From: JAKAWW01 sp049965095
GTDB lineage: Archaea; Micrarchaeota; Micrarchaeia; Micrarchaeales; Micrarchaeaceae
Reading direction: 5' to 3'
NCBI GenBank assembly: GCA_049965095.1
Contig: JBMFWR010000012.1
Coordinates: forward strand, 1-20,739
DNA length: 20,739 nucleotides
Both the position numbers and the translations under genes were made by a program. Under the pieces are notes generated by a model, which made no database searches, was not told the origin of the DNA, and saw nothing but the letters and a program-made list of their open reading frames with translations. Of this stretch, positions 11,967 to 19,189 are shown piece after piece; positions within the stretch are counted from its first letter, which is position 1; each line of letters starts with the position of its first letter.

Positions 11967-13487
11967 ATGAATAAAGCTGGTTTCATGGAAAAGTCCAATA
12001 TAGATGAGCTTGCAAACTTGGCGGTAAGGCGCGCTGTAATAATACCTGCTTTTGACATATACGGAGAGATAGGCGGCTTTTACGATTACGGCCCAATGGG
12101 CACCCGCATAAAGCACAACATAGAGAGGATGTGGCGGGATTTCTTCATTGAAGGGATGGGCAACCTGGAGATAGAAACAACCATCATAGCGCCGCAGCAG
12201 GTTTTCGAGGCAAGCGGCCACCTGAAAAGCTTTACAGATCCTATAGCAATATGTGAGAAGTGCCATTCCACATACAGGGCGGACAAGCTTCTGGAGGAAT
12301 ACTACGAGAAGCAGGGTAGGCACGCTGATGCGCAAGCGCTTAAGAAAGCCGGTATAAGCGAAATCGAGAAGATGCTCATTGAAAGCGGCTTGAAGTGCGA
12401 AAAATGCGGCACAAAGCTTTCAAAGGTGAGCTCTTTCAACCTGATGCTTAAGACAGAGATAGGTCCTCTTGGTGCGATAACCGGCTATCTAAGGCCTGAA
12501 ACTGCCCAAGGAATATTCATGGATTTCAAGCGCATCTTCAACACGTACGGGCTTAAGCTGCCCATAGGAATAGGCCAAATGGGCAAAGTCTTCCGCAACG
12601 AGATCTCGCCAAGGCGTATGCTCATACGCTTGAGGGAATTCTCGCAGATGGAGCTGGAATACTTTTTTGATCCTGAAGAAACTTTTGATTCAATAAACGG
12701 CGAACCTGTTGGTGATTCATTCATGCAAAACAGGATTAATTTCCTTACAAGGGAAATGCAGCTTGGTGGAAGCGAAAAATACAAGGAGATGACAATAAAG
12801 GAATGCATGGAAAGCGGTGCAATACCAAATACCCTATTCGGTTTCCTTGTTGCAAAAGAAAGCGAGTTCCTTGCCAAGCTGGGTTTCCCGGCAGAAAGCG
12901 TGAGGTTCAGGCAGGCGCTTGCAGACGAGCTTCCGCACTATTCCAAGGGCAATGTTGATGTAGAAGTGCTTGTTGGAGAAAGCTTCGAGGAGATAATAGG
13001 AAATGCATACAGGACCGACTTCGACCTCAAGAATCATGCGGAGCACTCCGGTACTGATCTTGCGGTGATGAACAACAACAAGAAGGTGCTTCCGCATGTT
13101 GTTGAGATAAGCTTCGGCATAGACAGGATATTCTGGAGCCTTCTCTATAATTCGCTTTTCAAGGATCCCGAGCGCGGCTGGGACGTGATGCTGCTCAATA
13201 AGCATGTAGCGCCTTATGTTGCAAGCGTTTTCCCGCTGCAAAAAGACGACAAGCTTCTGGAAAAAGCTGCGCAGATATACAAAGCGCTCAAGTCAAAGGG
13301 CATAAGCTGTACATTCGGCGCAAGTGGGAGCATTGGGAAGCGTTATGCGAAAGCCGATGAGCTTGGTATACCATACGCAATAACAATAGACTACCAGACA
13401 CTTGAAGACGACACTGTTACGATAAGATACATAAGCGATGCAAGGCAGGAGAGGAAGCGCGCAAGTGAGCTTGATGCCCTACTATGA
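11967..13487 (+). CDS. glyS: Glycyl-tRNA synthetase, alpha2 archaeal/eukaryotic type
   Basis: Class II synthetase charging tRNA-Gly, homodimeric. Seen: the N-terminal block DIYGEIGGFYDYGPMGTRIK (about 30-49), a zinc-site pair CEKC (Cys96/Cys99) and CEKC (Cys144/Cys147), the GlyRS block ITGYLRPETAQGIFMDFKRI, motif 2 FRNEISPRRMLIRLREFSQM (209-228), motif 3 VEISFGIDRIFWSLLY, and a C-terminal anticodon-binding domain beginning near APYVASVFPLQKDD and holding SGSIGKRYAKADELGIPYAI. The 506 aa length is short-to-normal for archaea. The TATA spacing supports translation from the ATG at 11967 without a leader. The last 14 nt overlap the downstream glycosylase gene. Confidence 0.97.
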   Translation: MNKAGFMEKSNIDELANLAVRRAVIIPAFDIYGEIGGFYDYGPMGTRIKHNIERMWRDFFIEGMGNLEIETTIIAPQQVFEASGHLKSFTDPIAICEKCHSTYRADKLLEEYYEKQGRHADAQALKKAGISEIEKMLIESGLKCEKCGTKLSKVSSFNLMLKTEIGPLGAITGYLRPETAQGIFMDFKRIFNTYGLKLPIGIGQMGKVFRNEISPRRMLIRLREFSQMELEYFFDPEETFDSINGEPVGDSFMQNRINFLTREMQLGGSEKYKEMTIKECMESGAIPNTLFGFLVAKESEFLAKLGFPAESVRFRQALADELPHYSKGNVDVEVLVGESFEEIIGNAYRTDFDLKNHAEHSGTDLAVMNNNKKVLPHVVEISFGIDRIFWSLLYNSLFKDPERGWDVMLLNKHVAPYVASVFPLQKDDKLLEKAAQIYKALKSKGISCTFGASGSIGKRYAKADELGIPYAITIDYQTLEDDTVTIRYISDARQERKRASELDALL

Positions 13488-14355
13488 GCTTTTTGCAAGG
13501 AAATTTGACACTCGTGATTTCGAGCTGAGGCACACGCTTGAAAGTGCGCAGCCACTCACATTCCATGCCAACTATGATGGAAAGGCTGGCACCGCGACCT
13601 ATTCTACGTATTCAAATATTGTCAATATAGCATTTGATGGCACCAGCAAAAAAGGAGTTCTTACTGCAGTTAGCAGGTCGCAGAGCGCAATAGATGAAGT
13701 TTACAGCAGGTTCAGGTTGATGGACAACATGCGCAGCATATACAAGCACATAGATACTGATGCTTTTATGCACGAAGCAATAGGGAAATATTACGGAATG
13801 CGCGTTACCCTGAACGACCCATGGGAAACGATGCTCTGCTTTATAATATCGCAGAACAACAACGTTAAGAGGATAAGAGGCATTACTCTAAAACTCATAG
13901 AGAGGTTTGGCCAGCCGATAAAGGACGACAGCGAAAAAATTGTAGGAAGGTCTTTCCCTTCTGCAAACACCATTAACAGGGCAAGCGTGCGCGAGCTCAT
14001 GGAATGTGGCGTGGGCTTCCGTGCAAAATACATAAAAGATGCGGCGGAGAAATGCACCAACAACATAGATCTTTGGCGCCTCAAGGCAAAGCCTTATGAG
14101 GAAATAAAAGATACGCTCATGGAAATAGACGGCATAGGCGACAAGGTTGCAGACTGCATAGCCTTGATGGGCTATGGCAAGATGGAGGCATTCCCTATAG
14201 ACATATGGTCTGGTCGCGTGCTTGAAAAAATATATTTCAAAGGGCGCAAGCAAAAGATAGAAAGACTTCACGATTTTGTCTACGAAAAATGGGGAAAGTA
14301 TGCCGGCTATGCGCAACAGTATCTGTACTGGCATGGTAGGCAGTCAAAGATATAG
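13474..14355 (+). CDS. ogg: 8-oxoguanine DNA glycosylase/AP lyase (OGG1-like, HhH-GPD)
   Basis: Base-excision repair enzyme that removes 8-oxoguanine and nicks the abasic site. The N-terminal domain has the FELRHTLESAQPLTF block (cf. HTLxxGQxFRW in OGG1). The HhH-GPD core shows WETMLCFIISQNNNVKRI, ECGVGFRAKYIKDAAEK, the helix-hairpin-helix IDGIGDKVADCIALMGYG with the catalytic Lys (Lys224 from this start), and FPIDIWSGRVL with the catalytic Asp243. This pattern (SQNNN, KVADC, PxDxW) is that of OGG1 rather than Nth/MutY; no iron-sulfur cysteines follow. The frame extends to ATG 13438, but ATG 13474 begins right at the conserved domain and overlaps glyS by only 14 nt. It is in an operon with glyS and translin. 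Confidence 0.92.
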   Translation: MPYYELFARKFDTRDFELRHTLESAQPLTFHANYDGKAGTATYSTYSNIVNIAFDGTSKKGVLTAVSRSQSAIDEVYSRFRLMDNMRSIYKHIDTDAFMHEAIGKYYGMRVTLNDPWETMLCFIISQNNNVKRIRGITLKLIERFGQPIKDDSEKIVGRSFPSANTINRASVRELMECGVGFRAKYIKDAAEKCTNNIDLWRLKAKPYEEIKDTLMEIDGIGDKVADCIALMGYGKMEAFPIDIWSGRVLEKIYFKGRKQKIERLHDFVYEKWGKYAGYAQQYLYWHGRQSKI

Positions 14356-14359
14356 TGGT

Positions 14360-14956
14360 ATGATGAAAAGCAATAGTAGCATTGAAGAAGATATAGAAGC
14401 CATAGCAAAGCATGCTGCAAAGAAGCAGGAACAGTTTGATCTGGTAATGGATGCATCGAGGAGCATAATACGCGAATCAGGCCGTATAATAACAATGCTC
14501 CACAATGGCATGCTCGAGCAGTCAAAGCCTATGATCAAGGAGCTTTCGAAGAAGGTTGCAAAGCTTTCAAGCATCGACAAGGGTTTCGAGTTCCACTCAT
14601 TGCAGGCGTACCAGGAATACGCAGAAGCAATGATAATGTATGGAATAAAGGAGCGCGGCTCAATCATTGGAATGAAAGAGCTTGAAGTGCCAAGCGAAGC
14701 CTACCTTTTCGGGCTCATGGATGTAGTTGGCGAGCTCAAAAGAGAGGTACTAGAAGCGCTCAGAAGCGGCAACATAAGCAAAGCTGAATCGTATTTTGAC
14801 ATGATGAAAAACATATATGATTCAACCAGGCACCTCAGGTTCGCCGAAGCAGTAATGCCCGGGTTTAGGAAAAAGCAGGATACCGCAAGGATACAGATAG
14901 AGAATTCGGGCAGCGAAATACTAATGTTCAAGAGCGTGCGCCGACCATTGCGTTAG
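14360..14956 (+). CDS. Translin family protein (archaeal)
   Basis: Archaeal member of the translin/TRAX family: single-stranded RNA/DNA-binding helical proteins that form octameric shells. In eukaryotes, with TRAX, they make the C3PO RNase. Seen: RSIIRESGRIITMLHNG (IRxxxxxIxxxH signature), a helical middle, PSEAYLFGLMDVVGELKREV (the translin block AYLLGLaDvvGELrR), and an end with MMKNIYDSTRHLRFAEAVMP and GFRKKQDTARIQIENS. The frame is open upstream inside ogg, but ATG 14360 (or 14363) lies 4 nt after the ogg stop. At 198 aa it has family length. Acidic residues typical of the TRAX active site could not be assigned with confidence. Its last 29 nt overlap the 3' end of the convergent aminotransferase gene. 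Confidence 0.88.
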   Translation: MMKSNSSIEEDIEAIAKHAAKKQEQFDLVMDASRSIIRESGRIITMLHNGMLEQSKPMIKELSKKVAKLSSIDKGFEFHSLQAYQEYAEAMIMYGIKERGSIIGMKELEVPSEAYLFGLMDVVGELKREVLEALRSGNISKAESYFDMMKNIYDSTRHLRFAEAVMPGFRKKQDTARIQIENSGSEILMFKSVRRPLR

Positions 14957-16259
14957 CCCTTTTAATCGCTTCCTCAAACACGTTCATGCCCTGCTCAATT
15001 GTACTCTCCTTTACAGTAAGCGGCGGTACAATTCTTATTGTGCTCGTGCCCGCAGGAAGCAGTAGCAGGTTATTGCTGAACGAGTAGTTAAGCACATATT
15101 CCCTTTCTTTCACTGCCGGCTCCTTTGTTTTTTTGCTTTTTACCAGCTCGACTCCTATCATGAGCCCTATGCCCCTTACATCTCCTACAATCTCATACTT
15201 TTCCTTCATCTCGTTGAGCCTTTTCATGATAAGCTTGCCCTTCCTTTTGATTCCTGATTCCAATTTGCGCTTGTTCCTCTGTATGTATTTCAGCGAAGCG
15301 TATGCCGCAGCTACTGAAATATGGTTTCCGCCGAATGTGGTGGCATGAGCTCCTGGCTCTATATTGCCAAGGCTGCTTCTTGTTATGGTAACGCCAAGCG
15401 GCAAACCGCCTCCTACCGCTTTTGCCATTGTGTAAATATCAGCTTTTACGCCAAAGTTGTCCATGGCAAAGAACTTCCCTGTGCGCATGTAGCCAGCTTG
15501 AACCTCATCATCAATCAGCAATATGTCATTTTCGCTCAGCAGCTTCTGCAACTCCTTGAAGTAGTCTTTCGGCGGCACTACATAGCCACCTTCGCCTTGT
15601 ATAGGCTCAACAAAGAAAGCGTTTACCTCTTTCGGACTAGCCTCCTTGCTAAGCGGATATTTTCTTATGTAATCGATGCATGCAAAGCCGCAGCTTTCCG
15701 GCTTCATGTTGAACGGGCATCTGTAGCAGTATGGAAATGGCACATGTATGGTGCCAAGGAAAGGTCCGAAGTGCTCGCGCTGCACAAGCCTTGAAGCTGT
15801 CATTCCAAGGGAGCCGCTGGTCCTTCCATGGAATGCGTTGTAATAAGCCAAAGTATATGGTCTATTGGTAAAAAGCTTTGCGAATTTAAGTGCCGCTTCG
15901 TTAGCTTCAGTTCCGGAGTTGGAAAGAAATAGCCTTCCATAGCCTTTCGGCAACATTTGAAGTAGGAGCTCGCCGAATTTCACAGGAAGCTCCGAATAAT
16001 AATCCGTAAAAGCGGCATGCGACAGCAAGTCTGCCTGCTTCTTTATCGCGTTTCTTGTCTCGGCGTTGCCGTTTATGCCAAGCGCGTATACTGCAATGAA
16101 GCTGGAGAAATCTATGAACTTGTTCCCTTCTATGTCATATACGTAATCTCCTTCTCCCTTGTATGCAACAAAAGGATACGACTCGCGCGTCGTAGCTATG
16201 AAAATCCTGTGGTCTCTTTTTATTATGTCATTAATTCTTTTTGTTATCTTTACCGCCAT
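14928..16259 (-). CDS. Class III PLP aminotransferase (4-aminobutyrate/ornithine aminotransferase-like)
   Basis: PLP enzyme of the GabT/ornithine aminotransferase subgroup; 443 aa. SNSGTEANEAALKFAK binds phosphate, FHGRTSGSLGMTASR stacks on PLP, VEPIQGEGGYVVPPKDYF and IDDEVQAGYMRTGKFFAMDN carry the PLP aspartate (Asp251), and MAKAVGGGLPLG contains the PLP lysine (Lys280). A four-Cys patch, Cys178/181/190/194 in PYCYRCPF through SCGFACID, also occurs in archaeal enzymes of this subgroup, some of which act on ornithine or as broad racemases, so the substrate is left open. The start ATG at 16259 lies 29 nt inside the end of acdA and is preceded by GGTG with a 6-nt spacer, which supports translational coupling. 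No alternative in-frame start exists before the conserved region. Confidence 0.88.
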   Translation of the reverse strand: MAVKITKRINDIIKRDHRIFIATTRESYPFVAYKGEGDYVYDIEGNKFIDFSSFIAVYALGINGNAETRNAIKKQADLLSHAAFTDYYSELPVKFGELLLQMLPKGYGRLFLSNSGTEANEAALKFAKLFTNRPYTLAYYNAFHGRTSGSLGMTASRLVQREHFGPFLGTIHVPFPYCYRCPFNMKPESCGFACIDYIRKYPLSKEASPKEVNAFFVEPIQGEGGYVVPPKDYFKELQKLLSENDILLIDDEVQAGYMRTGKFFAMDNFGVKADIYTMAKAVGGGLPLGVTITRSSLGNIEPGAHATTFGGNHISVAAAYASLKYIQRNKRKLESGIKRKGKLIMKRLNEMKEKYEIVGDVRGIGLMIGVELVKSKKTKEPAVKEREYVLNYSFSNNLLLLPAGTSTIRIVPPLTVKESTIEQGMNVFEEAIKRANAMVGARS

Positions 16260-17691
16260 TCATCCCACCCTTGTGTGCTTCCCTATAAAGCGAATAATCG
16301 AAAAGCGCGCGCAGCGCCCCTGCAGCTTCTCCAGGTGATGAATAGACAGGAACGCCTGAGCTTTCTATCATTGCCCTGTGTGCTTGCGTGTAGCTGCCCC
16401 CCATGCTCACAACGACAAGGGGCTTTTTCATCAGCGTCCCATAGTGTATCAGCGAAGCGGCAACCCTTGAATCTGCGCCAGGTGTCTGAAATAGTGCTAT
16501 TGCCATTATCGCATCAACATTCGGGTCGCTTTCTATTATTGAAAGCGCATCGGAAAACCTCTTGTCATCTGCATCGCCTGCAAGATCAAGCGGCATCCTT
16601 ACATTAACTATCGGTGGCAAAACCTTGCGCAATCCTTTTTTTGATTCTTCTGACAGCTCAGGCAGAGAAAGCCCATTCTTGTAAAGCGCGTCAGTTGCAA
16701 GCACGCCTGTTCCCCCTCCATTCGTTATTATTGCTACTCTCTTGCCGGTAGAAAGGGGCTGCGTTTCAAATATCTTGGCAAGGTTTAAAAGGTCTTTTAT
16801 ATCTTCAGCAACGCAGAAGCCAAATTGCTTGAATACCGCTTCATAGGCTTCATAGCTACCGGCAAGCGCTGCCGTGTGCGAATGCGCGGCTCCTGCTCCT
16901 GCTTCTGTCACTCCTCCCTTTATTATAACTACGGGCTTTTTTAGTGTCGCTTTTTTTGCAACCTCTATGAATTCCTTGCCCCTTTTTACTCCCTCTATGT
17001 AAAATACAATTACCTTTGTATCTTTATCGTTCGCCAAATAGTTGAGTATGTCAACTTCGTCAACCACGGCGGCATTTCCATATGATATGAACCTTGCCAT
17101 TCCAAAGCCTTCGTTGTCGATCATATCAAGTATTGAGCTTCCAACTGCTCCGCTCTGCGAGGCAAAGCTAACGCCGCCTATGCTTGGCTTGTCTATCTTG
17201 AAAGTAGGTAGGAAGAGTGTGTCTATCCTTGTTCGTGGATCCATGACGCCGAGGCAGTTGGGTCCTATTACCGGCATGGAGTACTTTTCTGCAGTCTTTA
17301 CTATCATATCTTGCAATTCAGTTTGGCCGACTTCTGCGAATCCCCCGCTTACAACAATTGCGCCTTTTACTCCTGCCATGCCACATTCCTCCAAAACGCT
17401 TGGCACAGCCTGGGCAGGTACCGCAATTACTGCAAGATCTATGGAATCCTTGATCTCCTTGACGCTTTTGTACGCTTTTAGTCCCATTATTGTTCCTTCG
17501 TTCTTTATGTTTATCGGGTAGATTCTTCCTGAATAACCCGCATCAAGGTAATTCTGCAATATCACGTGCCCTACCTTATCGGGATTGCTCGAAGCACCTA
17601 TTATTGCTACTGATCTCGGGTGCATTATATGCTCGAGATTCCAATACTTGCCATCAATCTTGCCATTGTTCCTGTTGTTTTTTGTTGCCAT
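16231..17691 (-). CDS. acdA: ADP-forming acyl-CoA (acetyl-CoA) synthetase, alpha subunit
   Basis: Catalyses acyl-CoA + ADP + Pi to acid + CoA + ATP together with the beta subunit; the main ATP-yielding step of peptide and sugar fermentation in archaea. An N-terminal CoA-binding Rossmann domain has HPRSVAIIGASSNPDKVGHV and AVIAVPAQAVPSVLEECG. The ligase-CoA domains have GPNCLGVMDP, VSFASQSGAVGSSILD and IITNGGGTGVLATD. The phosphorylated catalytic His is in AAHSHTAALAGSYEAYEAVF (His275 counted from the GTG). Frame start options are GTG 17700, whose GTGA overlaps the acdB stop, or ATG 17691; ATG is given. The order acdB-acdA, with separate subunits as in Pyrococcus, and a following aminotransferase suggest amino-acid-derived acyl-CoAs as substrates. 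Confidence 0.93.
   Translation of the reverse strand: MATKNNRNNGKIDGKYWNLEHIMHPRSVAIIGASSNPDKVGHVILQNYLDAGYSGRIYPINIKNEGTIMGLKAYKSVKEIKDSIDLAVIAVPAQAVPSVLEECGMAGVKGAIVVSGGFAEVGQTELQDMIVKTAEKYSMPVIGPNCLGVMDPRTRIDTLFLPTFKIDKPSIGGVSFASQSGAVGSSILDMIDNEGFGMARFISYGNAAVVDEVDILNYLANDKDTKVIVFYIEGVKRGKEFIEVAKKATLKKPVVIIKGGVTEAGAGAAHSHTAALAGSYEAYEAVFKQFGFCVAEDIKDLLNLAKIFETQPLSTGKRVAIITNGGGTGVLATDALYKNGLSLPELSEESKKGLRKVLPPIVNVRMPLDLAGDADDKRFSDALSIIESDPNVDAIMAIALFQTPGADSRVAASLIHYGTLMKKPLVVVSMGGSYTQAHRAMIESSGVPVYSSPGEAAGALRALFDYSLYREAHKGGMNGGKDNKKN
16266..16269 (-). promoter_or_regulatory. GGTG ribosome-binding site of the aminotransferase gene, inside acdA
   Basis: The minus strand reads AGGGTGGGATGAATGG. 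The GGTG core stands 6 nt before the ATG at 16259. It lies within acdA codons and justifies the overlapping start. Confidence 0.5.
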
Positions 17692-17696
17692 AATCG

Positions 17697-18317
17697 TCAC
17701 CTGAGAAGCCTCAGATCAACCGCGTCATAAGTGCCGTCATGTACTATCACAGGGTTTAGATCCAACTCTTTTATATCGTTTTCATAAAACATCCTTGAAG
17801 CGTTTACAAGAAGCTTTACAATCATATTTCTTGTCGCGCTGTCAGGCGCCACAACATTGCGGGATTTTAGCTGGTCAATCATCGATTCAGCATCGCTGCT
17901 CTTTATGGGGCATACGCGCAGTGCAAAGTCCTTGAAAGTTTCTACGTATATACCTCCAAGGCCTATAAGCACAAGCTTGCCGAACTGCGGGTCTATCTTG
18001 CCCCCGACAATAATCTCGATGCCCTTCCCTGCCATCTTCTGTGCAAGGATCTTGTATGGCTTAAACTGCTGCGCTTTTTTTTCAAGTCTGTCAAAAGCCT
18101 CTTCTATGCTTTCGCGCCCCTTGAGGTCAAGCTCCACAAGGCCGTTCCTTGACTTGTGCAGAGCTTTCTGCGAAAGCACCTTAAGCACAATGCTGTTTTT
18201 TCCTGCGAATTTTACAGCGTCATCGGCATTGCTTACGTAAGTGCTCTCAATACTTCTTATGCCATATTTGTTGAGCAGCCTAAATGCTTCCATGTAATCC
18301 ATAAGTGCCCCATCCAT
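17697..18317 (-). CDS. acdB: ADP-forming acyl-CoA synthetase, beta subunit (ATP-grasp)
   Basis: Beta subunit that accepts phosphate from the alpha subunit and passes it to ADP. The ATP-grasp domain shows EAFRLLNKYGIRSIES (entry helix), NSIVLKVLSQKALHKSRNGL (cf. KxxSPxxxHKSDxGGV, with the conserved His), VGGKIDPQFGKLVLIGLGGI (cf. DPxFGPxxxxGxGG), and IKELDLNPVIVHDG at the end (E-x-D-x-N-P metal-binding motif). Length 206 aa, slightly shorter than Pyrococcus AcdB. A perfect AGGTGA Shine-Dalgarno at 18322-18327 stands 4 nt before ATG 18317 and fixes the start over the internal ATGs at residues 6 and 9. It lies 9 nt after the membrane-anchored winged-helix gene and ends at the acdA start. Confidence 0.93.
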   Translation of the reverse strand: MDGALMDYMEAFRLLNKYGIRSIESTYVSNADDAVKFAGKNSIVLKVLSQKALHKSRNGLVELDLKGRESIEEAFDRLEKKAQQFKPYKILAQKMAGKGIEIIVGGKIDPQFGKLVLIGLGGIYVETFKDFALRVCPIKSSDAESMIDQLKSRNVVAPDSATRNMIVKLLVNASRMFYENDIKELDLNPVIVHDGTYDAVDLRLLR

Positions 18318-18321
18318 TTGT

Positions 18322-18327
18322 TCACCT
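18322..18327 (-). promoter_or_regulatory. Shine-Dalgarno (AGGTGA) of acdB
   Basis: An exact match to the archaeal SD, 4 nt before the acdB ATG. It overlaps the stop codon of the upstream gene, implying translational coupling within one mRNA. Confidence 0.7.
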
Positions 18328-19091
18328 TATAAAATTTTAGCATAAATCAATACAAGGATAATGATCACAATTACAAGAACAGCCACTGCTCCTATGATCA
18401 TATTGATTCCCTGTTTCTTCGCTTTTGCCATGCTTGCATCGAGCGCATTTGCGGCAGCATTCTGTTGCGTTTGTGCTTGTGCATCTTGAGCTTGCTGAAT
18501 GCTTGCCTGCTGCACTCCAGCTTGCTGCGGCACTGCTGGTTGCTGCTGTGCCATTATCGCGCCTGCCTGCTCTTGCGTAGCCTGAGGCGCCTGAGCTTGC
18601 TGAATGCTTGCCTGCTCTTGCACTTTTGGCTTCGGCATTCCACTCTTCACTTGCAAGAACCCCTTCTCGGTTAGCGTTATGTCTACGGTGCCGTTCCTTA
18701 TATCGTAGGAAAGATACTGCTGGTTTGCAAGCTTGAAGAGGTGAACGGCAAGATCATGCTGCCTTACGTTTACAGCTCCGCTCAAATCAGTCAGGCCGCG
18801 CTTGCCGTTTGCCAGCTGCGTTATTATGGTAAAATCGAGCACATCAAAATCCTCTTTCTCCTTGTCGCCAAGCTCCACTATCTCCTTTTTGCCCAAGTCT
18901 GTAACAGTAATGGCACTCTGCCCTGGAAAAGAGGTTGTAAAATCTATAAGCCCTTTCTGCTTTAGCGATCCAAGAATGTTTGATGCATCGAAAAAAGAAG
19001 AATTTATCAAGCCGCCAAATTTTTCAACTGTTGTATCCGGTTTTATGCGGGTCAAAGCTATAAGGTCTATGAAGTTAATATCCTCGGCCAT
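18327..19091 (-). CDS. Membrane-tethered protein with two winged-helix domains and a Gln/Ala-rich linker
   Basis: No named family recognised. Residues about 5-74 form a first winged helix (NILGSLKQKGLIDF, then wing ITVTDLGKKEIV). Residues about 82-150 form a second (LTDLSGAVNVRQHDLAVHLF, then YDIRNGTVDITLTEKG). Residues 152-225 are a low-complexity Gln/Ala/Pro linker with an internal repeat (ASIQQAQ twice, 35 residues apart). A single hydrophobic helix at about 230-250 (MIIGAVAVLVIVIIILVLIY) is followed by only four residues, and no signal peptide is seen. The topology expected is tail-anchored with the DNA-binding-like part in the cytosol. It is the first gene before acdB, acdA and an aminotransferase, 9 nt from acdB, so it may regulate or anchor this operon. 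The start ATG 19091 has a minus-strand TATA-like AAATATG at 19116-19122, consistent with a leaderless transcript. Confidence 0.75.
   Translation of the reverse strand: MAEDINFIDLIALTRIKPDTTVEKFGGLINSSFFDASNILGSLKQKGLIDFTTSFPGQSAITVTDLGKKEIVELGDKEKEDFDVLDFTIITQLANGKRGLTDLSGAVNVRQHDLAVHLFKLANQQYLSYDIRNGTVDITLTEKGFLQVKSGMPKPKVQEQASIQQAQAPQATQEQAGAIMAQQQPAVPQQAGVQQASIQQAQDAQAQTQQNAAANALDASMAKAKKQGINMIIGAVAVLVIVIIILVLIYAKIL
18487..18616. repeat. 25-bp perfect direct repeat in the Gln/Ala linker
   Basis: The same 25 bases occur at 18487-18511 and 18592-18616, offset by 105 bp (35 codons). Both encode the ASIQQAQ stretch on the minus strand. Perfect identity over codons with free third positions suggests recent duplication within the linker. 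Confidence 0.85.
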
Positions 19092-19120
19092 GCAATCACT
19101 ATAATAAAGAAAGAAACATA

Positions 19121-19129
19121 TTTATACAT
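19121..19129 (+). promoter_or_regulatory. TATA-like element of the beta-CASP nuclease gene
   Basis: The plus strand reads tttatacat in an A/T-rich spacer shared with the divergent winged-helix gene. It would start transcription near 19150 and give a leader of about 40 nt before the GTG at 19190. Confidence 0.4.
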
Positions 19130-19189
19130 TTATAACAAAAGAAGCGTGTAGCAGAGTGCTTTGTTTACGACGGGCTCCCTGCTTATGTT

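Noticed and set aside
13888..14334. Minus-strand open frame of 148 codons opposite the glycosylase gene
   Set aside because: The plus strand has intact catalytic motifs of OGG; the reverse frame shows no family features.
15321..16607. Plus-strand frames opposite the aminotransferase and acdA
   Set aside because: Overlap two clearly conserved genes on the other strand; cysteine-, tyrosine- and arginine-rich translations typical of shadows.
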